NCBI RefSeq assembly: GCF_010448835.1
Contig: NZ_CP048409.1
Coordinates: 1,116,001 to 1,180,000, forward strand
From: Draconibacterium halophilum
Lineage (GTDB): Bacteria; Bacteroidota; Bacteroidia; Bacteroidales; Prolixibacteraceae
Length of the DNA: 64,000 nucleotides
Direction: 5' to 3'
In this document: in pieces, positions 27,493-35,152 of the stretch
Numbering within the stretch: the stretch's first letter is position 1
How the letters are laid out: the number at the start of each line of letters is the position of its first letter
Made by a program: the position numbers and the translations under genes
The notes under the pieces: model-generated
What the model was told of the DNA's origin: nothing
Databases searched by the model: none
Seen by the model: the letters and a program-made list of their open reading frames with translations, nothing else

Positions 27493-28206
27493 CTATTTTA
27501 CAAATCCGGGGAATTGTTGGGTGAAATGTTCTTTGATTTTTTGAGGAATGAAAAAAAGATAAGCAAACAGAACAATGGTTGAGCTTACTATGAAAAAGGA
27601 GACTGGGAACAAAACAATGAAATTTGCTGGCATACTTATGCTTTGTTCCTCAAGTAATTGAAATGGCAGATTTGCCCCAATAGGTAAATAGCATAGAAAC
27701 ATTGCAAAGTATTGAATGTGTTTAAGTTGGTCTAATAATAAAAAGGATTTATCAGAAATGGGGTTTGTTTTGTTTATTGATTTATACCGAAGATGATAAA
27801 CAAGGTTGCCACAAACCAACACCAAAATGTAAATAGCAAATAGCCAATGCAGTTGAGGAACAATTTTAAACAGTAAAACTACTGCCAAACTTAAGGCCAG
27901 GGTTAACAGCATTTTGGGCCAGCGATAAAATTCAAGCAGATATTGCCACAGAATACGATTGTACTTTTGGGTCAGTGCCCGTTGTTTTTGTTGTTTTACC
28001 TGTTGAAACCCGGTTGGCCCGAATTTTTGGAGTGCTTTATAAACGGCGTACTTAAAGGGATCTTCCGGTTTCTCTACCCAGTGTTGTTCAATTAAGGATG
28101 CCAGATGGTCAACCAGTTCAATTTGTAAATCGTATTGAGAAACATCGTGGTTTTCGCAAACTTTAAAAAGATGATCGGTTTCTTCCTCTGTAATTTGTCG
28201 GTTCAT
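27493..28206 (-). CDS. Membrane protein, paralog of the previous gene
   Basis: A 237-residue protein of unknown function with the same plan as 26781-27485: a soluble N-terminal part with YDLQIELVDHLAS, then FYRWPKM, then four hydrophobic segments and an amphipathic end (IKEHFTQQFPGF). By eye more than half of the first 100 residues agree with its paralog. Its ATG directly follows the PadR stop codon (TAA-ATG), so it is translationally coupled to the regulator. Such coupling suggests that the membrane protein and the PadR act together. Confidence 0.65.
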   Translation of the reverse strand: MNRQITEEETDHLFKVCENHDVSQYDLQIELVDHLASLIEQHWVEKPEDPFKYAVYKALQKFGPTGFQQVKQQKQRALTQKYNRILWQYLLEFYRWPKMLLTLALSLAVVLLFKIVPQLHWLFAIYILVLVCGNLVYHLRYKSINKTNPISDKSFLLLDQLKHIQYFAMFLCYLPIGANLPFQLLEEQSISMPANFIVLFPVSFFIVSSTIVLFAYLFFIPQKIKEHFTQQFPGFVK

Positions 28207-28539
28207 TTAAGCCAGTTTTGGGTTAATCAATACTTCCATGTTCGAAATAAAACTTTTCATTTCATTCAACAGGTTGGCGGTTTCTTTTTTCCCTTTCGCT
28301 GTGATATAATAATACTTCCGTATACGGTTGTTTACTTTGGCCATTTCAACGCTTAAAAGTCCTTTGGCTTCCAGTTTGTGCAGGGTGGGGTAGAGTGCAC
28401 CTTCGGTAACTTTAAGTTGTCCGCTGGTAATTTTTTCCACCTCACGGGTAATTTGGTAGCCGTACATTTTGCCCTGCTCTTTTAACAGCGAAAGCACTAT
28501 GGTTGAAAGACTTCCCTTGTACAAGTTGTTTTTTTGCAT
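28207..28539 (-). CDS. PadR-family transcriptional regulator
   Basis: A 110-residue winged-helix repressor of the small PadR type. The motifs LLKEQGKMYGYQI, VTEGALYPTLHKLEAKGLL and the wing (RIRKYYYITAKGK) are textbook PadR. It heads a run PadR, two membrane paralogs, ABC-2 permease, ATPase on one strand. A 21-bp palindrome just upstream of its start (28563-28583) is the likely operator for autoregulation. PadR repressors often control exporters, in agreement with the ABC pair downstream. Confidence 0.9.
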   Translation of the reverse strand: MQKNNLYKGSLSTIVLSLLKEQGKMYGYQITREVEKITSGQLKVTEGALYPTLHKLEAKGLLSVEMAKVNNRIRKYYYITAKGKKETANLLNEMKSFISNMEVLINPKLA

Positions 28540-28562
28540 GGATTAAAATTATGAAAAATATA

Positions 28563-28583
28563 ATACCTAAGCAAATTAGGTAT
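28563..28583. promoter_or_regulatory. Candidate PadR operator palindrome
   Basis: Perfect 8-bp arms ATACCTAA and TTAGGTAT around a 5-bp centre (GCAAA), 24 bp upstream of the PadR start codon. The position and symmetry fit a PadR dimer site. Confidence 0.6.
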
Positions 28584-28598
28584 GGGCTTTTTGGGATT

Positions 28599-28640
28599 TG
28601 CGGTTTTTAACCGCAATTTTAGCTGCGGTTAAAAACCGCA
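28599..28640. repeat. Twin hairpin repeat
   Basis: Two 17-nt units (28599-28615 and 28624-28640) are exact reverse complements of each other. Each is also a hairpin by itself, with 7-bp arms TGCGGTT/AACCGCA and a 3-nt loop (TTT, then AAA). An 8-nt spacer separates them. It resembles a REP-like extragenic palindrome between the PadR gene and the convergent end of the lamin-tail gene. Confidence 0.7.
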
Positions 28641-28662
28641 GGTCCCTTCTGTCGCAAGTTCC

Positions 28663-30102
28663 TTATTCAAACCTGTCAGTTAAGACCACGCCGTCTTTAA
28701 AACGTTCAACCGTTCCATCGGTATTAAAAACTTCAACCATTACAATATATGGGCCGGTTGCCAGTTGGTTTCCGTTTTCATCTTCTCCGTTCCATGTAAT
28801 TTGTTCGTTTATTCCCAAAACCGCATTTTCGGCCAGTTTCCACAGGCGGCGCCCACCGGAATCGAATATCAGAATGTTGCAAATGTAACCAGGTTTGTCC
28901 ATCGTTAAATCTATGGAATACGTGTCGTTATAACCATCGTTGTTGGGCGAAAAGGCTTCCGGTTGAAAAGTAACTGATATTTTTTGTGCTTCATGATTCA
29001 TAAATTGTGAATTCTGATAACCCGGAGTTCCATAAACCGATTGTGTGGATGCAGAGTGCCAGTTCGAAACGTCGTTGGTAGCCTGCGAAAAAGAAATTCG
29101 TTCGAGTGCAATTCCCTCACGGTCGTAAAAAATTGGTGAATGCATTTTTTCGTAGTAGTAAAATTCATCGATGATTTGCAGATCGTTGTTCAGTAAAACC
29201 ACATAATCATCATCGTTATTAAACGACGGAAATTTTTCCATTTGCAAAAAACATTCGGGGCACACTATGGTAAACCATGGGAAAACGCCGAGTGTGTCTT
29301 TGGTTAAAGCCAGGTATTCGTTTGGAAGAAGTTTTTTCCGTTCGCTGGTGAGGGCATACACCTGCGTAAGTTCCATGTCGTTGTCGCGCGAGGCAAGGTG
29401 GATTTTATTCAGCGCAATTTCTTTGTCAGAGTTGTTATAAATCTCCACATAATCTTCACCATCGGGAACCGGATTAAAAAGCACCTCGTTCAAAACAATA
29501 TCGCCGGGCTCGATGATAATGGGATTTTTTTCCTCGCCCGAAACAATCACTTCATCCAAAATCACTTTATTCGATGAGTAATGGTTGTTCATATAAATCA
29601 CGATTTGCAATTCATTTCCATTAAGACCGGTTTGTTCGGCTACAGCTTGCCCCCAGTTTCCCTGATTATCGCCATTGGTTTCAAAAGCTTCCTCTTCACC
29701 CTGATCAAGAATATAAAATGCTCTCAAGTACTTGTTTTCTTCGTTTTCACTGCTGCCTGTTTCGTTGGCATTTAGCTGAATGATGATGTTTTTGTAGGCA
29801 GTAATATCGATAATTTCCGAGCGCCAAACTACTTCACCATTAATATCGCAGCATTCAAAACGCCCGCCGGAAGTCGTAACTGTTTTAGCATAGTCATCCT
29901 CGTTTTCGAGAGTGATCTGGCTAAAATCGAGAGTCCATTTTGTAATGCCGGTGAAGTCAGAATTGATACCTGCTCCATCGCTATTTCCCCAAACGCCTTT
30001 GCCGGGAACAGAAAAACTTTCGTGCCAGATTTCCTGCGCATTTATCGGGTTGAAAAACAGGATGAAAGAGTATGTTAACAATTTTAGAAGATTGGGTTTC
30101 AT
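28663..30102 (-). CDS. Secreted lamin-tail-domain protein
   Basis: A 479-residue exported protein (start ATG 30102; signal peptide ends NPINAQ). An N-terminal beta-rich part (about 20-190) is followed by a lamin-tail (LTD) domain near residue 205-330 (IVLNEVLFNPVPDGEDYVEI). A C-terminal Ig/FlgD-like domain contains FSPNNDGYND and ends in a GPYIVMVEVF strand, as in CHU-like extracellular proteins of Bacteroidota. The last 100 residues resemble a gliding-type or type B T9SS C-terminal domain, so surface export is likely, though the sorting signal is less clear than in the adhesin at 1-3414. Binding targets are unknown. Confidence 0.75.
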   Translation of the reverse strand: MKPNLLKLLTYSFILFFNPINAQEIWHESFSVPGKGVWGNSDGAGINSDFTGITKWTLDFSQITLENEDDYAKTVTTSGGRFECCDINGEVVWRSEIIDITAYKNIIIQLNANETGSSENEENKYLRAFYILDQGEEEAFETNGDNQGNWGQAVAEQTGLNGNELQIVIYMNNHYSSNKVILDEVIVSGEEKNPIIIEPGDIVLNEVLFNPVPDGEDYVEIYNNSDKEIALNKIHLASRDNDMELTQVYALTSERKKLLPNEYLALTKDTLGVFPWFTIVCPECFLQMEKFPSFNNDDDYVVLLNNDLQIIDEFYYYEKMHSPIFYDREGIALERISFSQATNDVSNWHSASTQSVYGTPGYQNSQFMNHEAQKISVTFQPEAFSPNNDGYNDTYSIDLTMDKPGYICNILIFDSGGRRLWKLAENAVLGINEQITWNGEDENGNQLATGPYIVMVEVFNTDGTVERFKDGVVLTDRFE

Positions 30103-30128
30103 AGCATTTACAATTAGAAGCAAAATAC

Positions 30129-30136
30129 TAACTTTG
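30129..30136 (+). promoter_or_regulatory. -7 promoter box for asd
   Basis: TAACTTTG is a full match to TAnnTTTG, with TTTA 18 bp upstream near the -33 position. It is about 52 bp before the start codon. Confidence 0.5.
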
Positions 30137-30187
30137 AAGCACATTTAGACAGAAAAAGACTTTAAATTTTTTAAAATTAAAATTAAC

Positions 30188-31198
30188 ATGAAGGTTGCAA
30201 TTGTTGGAGTGAGCGGCGCTGTTGGACAGGAGTTCCTGAAAGTGCTTGCTGAGCGGGATTTCCCGATGGACGAATTGGTACTATTTGGATCGGCAAGAAG
30301 TGCCGGAAAAACTTACGAATTTAAGGGTAAACAGCTTACAGTTAAAGAACTCAAACACGGCGACGATTTTAAAGATATTGATATTGCATTGACTTCTGCC
30401 GGTGCAGGCGTTTCGAAAGAATATGCGGAGACCATCACTAAGCACGGTGCGATAATGATCGACAATTCGAGTGCATTCCGCTATGTTGATGATGTACCGC
30501 TGGTAGTTCCTGAGGTAAATCCTGAAGATTCGAAAAACCGTCCACGTAATATTATTGCCAATCCAAACTGTTCAACCATTCAAATGGTTGTGGCACTGAA
30601 ACCGATTGAGAATTTGTCGAAGATCAAACGTGTTCGTGTAGCTACTTATCAGGCGGCAAGTGGTGCCGGTGCACAGGGAATAGCCGAGTTGGAAGATCAG
30701 GTAAAAGATATTGCAGAAGGTAAGCCTGTGAAAGTAGAGAAATTCTCACATCAGCTGGCCATGAATATCATCCCGCACATCGATGTTTTCCTTGATAATG
30801 ATTACACCAAGGAAGAGATGAAAATGAACTGGGAAACCAAAAAAATTATGCATACTGAAGCTGAGGTGAGCGCAACTTGTGTTCGTATTCCTGTAGCACG
30901 TGCACACTCGGAAGCAATTTGGGTGGAGACTGAAAAACCACTGACAGCAGAAGCTGTAACAAAAGCTTTCGAAGCATTTGAAGGTTTGACAGTGATCGAC
31001 AATCCGGCGAAAAACGAGTATCCGATGCCGTTGTTTGTTTCAGGTAAAGACGATGTTTATGTTGGTCGTATTCGTCAGGATGTTACTGATCCGAACAGCA
31101 TTACTTTCTGGTGTGTTGGCGATCAGATAAAAAAAGGAGCTGCACTTAACGCTGTTCAGATTGCCGAGTGGCTGATCAAAAATGGCGAAGTGAAATAA
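30188..31198 (+). CDS. asd: Aspartate-semialdehyde dehydrogenase
   Basis: This 336-residue NADP-dependent enzyme reduces aspartyl phosphate to aspartate semialdehyde, the step after aspartate kinase. The Rossmann motif VGVSGAVGQEF, the catalytic Cys 128 in NPNCST, the QAASGAGAQG loop and the active-site His region (RVPVARAHSE written here as RIPVARAHSE) are intact. It is monocistronic with a strong terminator and supplies lysine, threonine and diaminopimelate synthesis together with the two aspartokinases of this window. Confidence 0.95.
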   Translation: MKVAIVGVSGAVGQEFLKVLAERDFPMDELVLFGSARSAGKTYEFKGKQLTVKELKHGDDFKDIDIALTSAGAGVSKEYAETITKHGAIMIDNSSAFRYVDDVPLVVPEVNPEDSKNRPRNIIANPNCSTIQMVVALKPIENLSKIKRVRVATYQAASGAGAQGIAELEDQVKDIAEGKPVKVEKFSHQLAMNIIPHIDVFLDNDYTKEEMKMNWETKKIMHTEAEVSATCVRIPVARAHSEAIWVETEKPLTAEAVTKAFEAFEGLTVIDNPAKNEYPMPLFVSGKDDVYVGRIRQDVTDPNSITFWCVGDQIKKGAALNAVQIAEWLIKNGEVK

Positions 31199-31220
31199 GA
31201 CTTTGAAATACCGATATAAA

Positions 31221-31253
31221 AAAGCCCGGAAGATTTTTCTTCCGGGCTTTTTG
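31221..31253 (+). terminator. Intrinsic terminator after asd
   Basis: The 13-bp stem AAAGCCCGGAAGA with TCTTCCGGGCTTT around a T-rich loop is followed by TT. Confidence 0.9.
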
Positions 31254-31315
31254 CTTCTTGGGATTCATCGGATGACTATATGTTGTTAATAATAGTCACC
31301 CGATGAATAAAGTAT

Positions 31316-32590
31316 TTAGCTAATCATGTCAAAACCAGTAAACGGAACCAGTACCTCAGGAATTTTAATTCCTTCCGGAGTTTGGTTGTTTTCAAGCAAT
31401 GCTGCCACAATACGAGGCAATGCCAGCGCACTTCCGTTAAGTGTGTGTGCAATTTGTGGTTTTTTTACACCTTCTTCGCGGAAACGTAATTTCAGGCGGT
31501 TGGCCTGGAACGATTCGAAATTGGAAACCGAACTTACTTCCAGCCATTTTTCCTGGGCTGCAGAGAAAACCTCAAAATCGAAAGTTAATGCTGCGGTAAA
31601 ACTAATATCGCCGCCACACAAACGAAGAATGCGGTAAGGCAACCCAAGTTTGGCAACCAAACCTTCAACGTGAGCTACCATTGTATCTAGTGTCTGGTAT
31701 GAGTTCTCCGGATGTGCGATTTGTACAATTTCCACTTTGTCGAATTGGTGCAGGCGGTTCAAGCCGCGAACATCTTTACCGTACGAACCGGCTTCGCGAC
31801 GGAAACAGGCACTGTAGGCAGTGTTTTTATAAGGCAAGTCTTTGGCATCCAGTATTACATCGCGATAAATATTGGTTACCGGAACTTCTGCTGTTGGAAT
31901 CAGGTAAAGGTTGTCTTCGGTAATGTGGTACATCTGGCCCTCTTTATCGGGCAGTTGACCGGTTCCAAAACCCGAAGCCTCGTTAACTGCCAGTGGTGGT
32001 TGAATTTCTTCGTAACCTGCTTTTGAGGCTTCGGCTAAAAAGAAATTGATAAGTGCGCGTTGCAGTTGCGCTCCTTTGCCACGGTAAACCGGAAATCCTG
32101 CTCCTGTAAGTTTTACGCCCAGTTCAAAATCAATCAGGTTGTATTTGGCAGCCAGTTCCCAGTGAGGCAATGCTTTTTCATGCATTTCCGGAATGTTGCC
32201 AACTTTTTTAACCACTTCGTTGTCTTCCTCGCTTTTTCCGGCGGGAACCGAATTGTGTGGTAAATTAGGTAGTTGAACCTGCAAGTTGTACACTTTTTCT
32301 TCGATAGCTGCAAAATCAGTATCAAAGTTTTTAATGTTTTCCTTTATTTCGGCAGTACGGGTTTTAGCGGCATTGGCTTCTTCTTGTTTTCCTTCGCGGA
32401 AAAGCTGGCCAATTTCTTTCGAAATTTTATTCATTTCAGCTTTTGCCGTATCAGCTTCGCCTTGCAGTTTGTTTTTCTGTGCGTAAAGATCTATAATGGT
32501 TGAAACAATTTCCGAGGCATCGAAATTCTTACGTTTTAGTTTTTCTACTACTAACTCCGGATTGTCTTGTATAAATTTTATGTTGAGCAT
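31316..32590 (-). CDS. serS: Seryl-tRNA synthetase
   Basis: A 424-residue class II enzyme that charges tRNA-Ser. The N-terminal about 110 residues form the long coiled-coil tRNA-binding arm (charged K/E-rich heptads). Class II motif 2 (FRREAGSYGKDVRGLNRLHQ) and motif 3 (NGSALALPRIVAALLEN) are intact, and TAEVPVTN for serine binding is present. The length and start (MLNIKFIQDNPELV) are typical. A -7 box (32613-32620) lies just upstream. Confidence 0.95.
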   Translation of the reverse strand: MLNIKFIQDNPELVVEKLKRKNFDASEIVSTIIDLYAQKNKLQGEADTAKAEMNKISKEIGQLFREGKQEEANAAKTRTAEIKENIKNFDTDFAAIEEKVYNLQVQLPNLPHNSVPAGKSEEDNEVVKKVGNIPEMHEKALPHWELAAKYNLIDFELGVKLTGAGFPVYRGKGAQLQRALINFFLAEASKAGYEEIQPPLAVNEASGFGTGQLPDKEGQMYHITEDNLYLIPTAEVPVTNIYRDVILDAKDLPYKNTAYSACFRREAGSYGKDVRGLNRLHQFDKVEIVQIAHPENSYQTLDTMVAHVEGLVAKLGLPYRILRLCGGDISFTAALTFDFEVFSAAQEKWLEVSSVSNFESFQANRLKLRFREEGVKKPQIAHTLNGSALALPRIVAALLENNQTPEGIKIPEVLVPFTGFDMIS

Positions 32591-32612
32591 GTCTTTTCCA
32601 TTTATTAGACTG

Positions 32613-32620
32613 CAAATTTA
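32613..32620 (-). promoter_or_regulatory. -7 promoter box for serS
   Basis: The minus strand reads TAAATTTG, a full match to TAnnTTTG, 23 bp before the serS start. Confidence 0.5.
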
Positions 32621-32772
32621 ATAAATGAATTGGCACTTTATTATTAAACCTATTTCTAATTTTCAATCTAATAGTATAAGTTTAAAACCCTGTTTGTGAA
32701 ATAAAGAAATCGCAACCTTTTTTTAGAAGAGTTCACTTAATCAGCTATTTTTATGAAACAAATAAAAAATTT

Positions 32773-33824
32773 ATGAAAAGATTATCTTTTTTCCTTTTAA
32801 CTGTAATTGCGCTAACAAGCTCTGTAAACGTTCTTTTTGCTCAACAAGAAAAACAAGAACGAAAAACTATCCCCGGTATGGGAAATCTATTAATTCCGCT
32901 TGAAATTAAACCTTCAGATAACAGCACCAGTATTGTGCTAGAAGATATTTCCGGTACTCCCAAAATGCATAGGGAGGTTCCTGAAAACCTTACGCTTACT
33001 GAAAATGTGATTTTTCACGAAACCAAAAGTTCCGATGGCGATCCCATGTCGATGAAAATGGATATTGTCAGGCCGGCAGATGAGGAGATCTATCCGTGCG
33101 TAATTTTTATTACCGGAGGAGGTTTTATGTGGGCTCCTAAAAACAGTAATTTGTATAACCGGTGCGAGATTGCCACAGCCGGATATGTTGTGGCCAGTAT
33201 TGAATATCATGTTGTGTCGAACGGCTTGTATAGCGATGCTGTTAAAGATGTAAAGGCTGCCATTCGTTTTATGCGTGGCAATGCTCAAAAGTATAAGTTA
33301 AATCCTTTAAAAGTTGCTGTTTGGGGCGAGTCGGCAGGTGGATACCTAACTGCAATGACGGCAACAACCAATGGAGTTAATGATTTTGACGTAGGTGAAT
33401 ACCTAAATGAGAGCAGTAATGTGCAGGCAGCAATTGATGCGTATGGATTATCCGATCTTACAAAAATTGGAGCCGACTACGATAAAGAGGCAGAGGCAGC
33501 GCATTTTACAGCAGATGCTCCAGAGGCAAGGTATGTGCACGGTAAAAACAGTGGTTTAACAATCCTGGATAAACCTGAAATTGTTGCCAAATCAAATCCG
33601 GTAAATTATGTGGATAAAAAAGATCCCCATTTCTTTTTATTCACGGATCTGCTGATCAACTTGTTTCGCCCAGTCAAACTCTGCTAGTGCACACTGCATT
33701 GAGAGCGTCGGGAGCGAAGTCAACGCGTTATGTAATAACCGGAGCCAATCATGGCGGTGGGCATTTCTCCGACCCAAAAGTGATTGAGATTATGGTTGAT
33801 TTTCTGGATAAAACCTTAAAGTAG
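32773..33824 (+). pseudogene. Secreted alpha/beta hydrolase (esterase) with a frameshift
   Basis: The uninterrupted frame 32773-33687 gives 304 residues with a signal peptide (ending LFAQ), the GGGF oxyanion motif and the nucleophile GESAGG. After about 33638 it turns into a foreign tail. Restoring one base near 33638-33642 (a T-rich run) continues the family sequence: HGSADQLVSP, then ITGANHGGGHF, ending in FLDKTLK at TAG 33822-33824. The catalytic Asp and His lie in the part cut off. So the product is non-functional as written, or the base is missing through a sequencing or assembly error. The fold is of the BD-FAE/acetyl-esterase type, probably acting on polysaccharide esters. Confidence 0.8.
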
Positions 33825-33846
33825 AAACACTAAAAAATTTCCATAA

Positions 33847-33878
33847 AAAAACTCCTGTCGAAACCGACAGGAGTTTTG
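33847..33878. terminator. Bidirectional terminator
   Basis: AACTCCTGTCG pairs with CGACAGGAGTT around AAAC, flanked by A-run and T-run. It lies between the esterase remnant and the convergent rplU-rpmA operon. Confidence 0.88.
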
Positions 33879-33921
33879 TATTTCCTTTGAGGGAGGTTAA
33901 ACCCTCTGGTTTATCAATATC

Positions 33922-34485
33922 TTAAGCTAAACCTTTAGCTTCTTCAATCCATGGTTGTGGATCTTTTGAAGCGTAACGGCTTCCTGCTGCTTCAAGAACT
34001 TTCTGAATTGCTTCAACAGATGCTGCAGCAATTTCAGCATAAGTTGTAAAACCACCTTCAGCTAATACTTCAGCTAATTTTGGTCCAACACCAGTTAATT
34101 TCGTAAGATCGTCGCCTTCTGCTGTTGCTTTTGCCTCAGCTTTAGGAGCTTCTTCTTTTACTTCTTCAACAACCGGAGCAGCTTCTTTTTTAGGAGCAGC
34201 TTTTGCAGGAGCTTCTGCAACTGCAACATCAACTTCAGGAGCTACCGATACGTATGAGCGGTTGTTTCTTTTCTTTCTGAAAACAACAGTTCCTTCAATC
34301 AATGCAAATAAAGTATGGTCTTTACCCATACCTACATTGTCTCCAGGAAAATGTTGAGTACCACGCTGGCGAACTAAAATATTACCAGCTTTTGCAAACT
34401 GACCTCCGAAGATTTTTACTCCCAGTCGTTTACTTTCCGATTCGCGTCCGTTTTTCGAACTACCTACACCTTTTTTGTGAGCCAT
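33922..34485 (-). CDS. rpmA: Ribosomal protein bL27 with C-terminal HhH extension
   Basis: The first about 85 residues are a normal bL27 (MAHKKGVGSSKNGRESESKR; FGGQFAKAGNILVRQRG), which sits at the peptidyl transferase centre. Instead of ending there, the protein continues to 187 residues. An Ala/Lys/Glu/Pro-rich linker (about 86-124) is followed by a helix-hairpin-helix-like domain (about 125-187) with LTGVGPKLAEVLAEGG, typical of nucleic-acid-binding HhH folds. Similar HhH tails are known to me on bL21 of some Bacteroidota; here bL21 is short and the tail is on bL27. It is in an operon with rplU, 19 bp apart. Confidence 0.92.
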   Translation of the reverse strand: MAHKKGVGSSKNGRESESKRLGVKIFGGQFAKAGNILVRQRGTQHFPGDNVGMGKDHTLFALIEGTVVFRKKRNNRSYVSVAPEVDVAVAEAPAKAAPKKEAAPVVEEVKEEAPKAEAKATAEGDDLTKLTGVGPKLAEVLAEGGFTTYAEIAAASVEAIQKVLEAAGSRYASKDPQPWIEEAKGLA

Positions 34486-34504
34486 GGTAAATTTCTTTTA
34501 TTAA

Positions 34505-34816
34505 TTATCCAACTATGGTTTCTACTTGAATTTGAGTAAATTGCTGACGGTGACCATTCATTTTTTGATAGCCTTTACGACGTTTCTTTTTGAATACGAT
34601 CACTTTGTCACCTTGAACATGTTCCAGCACTTTGGCTGTAATTTTAGCACCTTTTACGGTTGGAGTACCAACGGCAACTTTACCGTCGTTGTCAACTAAC
34701 AATACTTTATCGAAATCAACTGATGCACCTTCTTCTGCATCCAGTAGATGTACGAAAAGCTTCTTGTCTTTTTCTACTTTGAATTGCTGTCCTGCAATAT
34801 CAACAATCGCGTACAT
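34505..34816 (-). CDS. rplU: Ribosomal protein bL21
   Basis: A 103-residue large-subunit protein (MYAIVDIAGQQFKVE; the C-terminal FKKKRRKGYQKMNGHRQQFT is diagnostic). It binds 23S rRNA. It is of normal length with no extension. It is the first gene of the rplU-rpmA operon, with a full promoter at 34903-34933. Confidence 0.97.
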   Translation of the reverse strand: MYAIVDIAGQQFKVEKDKKLFVHLLDAEEGASVDFDKVLLVDNDGKVAVGTPTVKGAKITAKVLEHVQGDKVIVFKKKRRKGYQKMNGHRQQFTQIQVETIVG

Positions 34817-34902
34817 ATTTATACTTTTAATGTTTACACCGTCAGGCGGATACCTTTCCAGATTTCACTTATTCGAGCCTGAACGATTCAAAATTCGGAC
34901 TG

Positions 34903-34933
34903 CAAAAGTAGTTATTTTTAGATAATTAGCAAA
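34903..34933 (-). promoter_or_regulatory. rplU-rpmA promoter
   Basis: On the minus strand there is a -33 TTTG (34933-34930), a 19-bp spacer and the -7 box TACTTTTG (34910-34903). This is the complete Bacteroidota consensus, with a leader of about 80 nt. Confidence 0.75.
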
Positions 34934-34978
34934 TAAATGCCAATAAATTGATGGCTAATTTTTGTGCTTATCTACTAT

Positions 34979-35142
34979 TCACCGAAAATCAACTTTTGCA
35001 GTGGCTCCCATTGGCTCTGAAGATTGGCTTAACATTTGGAACAATGGACACTACTTCGCCGTGCAAATTATTTAAAAATTGCTCAAGTATTTGCTGATCT
35101 TCATTCATATTAACTTTTAGTTTGTGCACTTTGTATTCCATG
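34979..35142 (-). pseudogene. Remnant of a small Bacteroidota protein, twice frameshifted
   Basis: From ATG 35142 the frame reads MEYKVHKLKVNMNE and then stops soon. Moving by one base gives DQQILEQFLNNL, HGEVVSIVPNVKPIF, and a second one-base shift gives MGATAKVDF before a stop. Put together this looks like a known type of about 60-residue small Bacteroidota protein of unknown function (recognised from memory, not by search). Two single-base insertions and an early end suggest decay. Confidence 0.45.
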
Positions 35143-35152
35143 GCTGCAGTTT

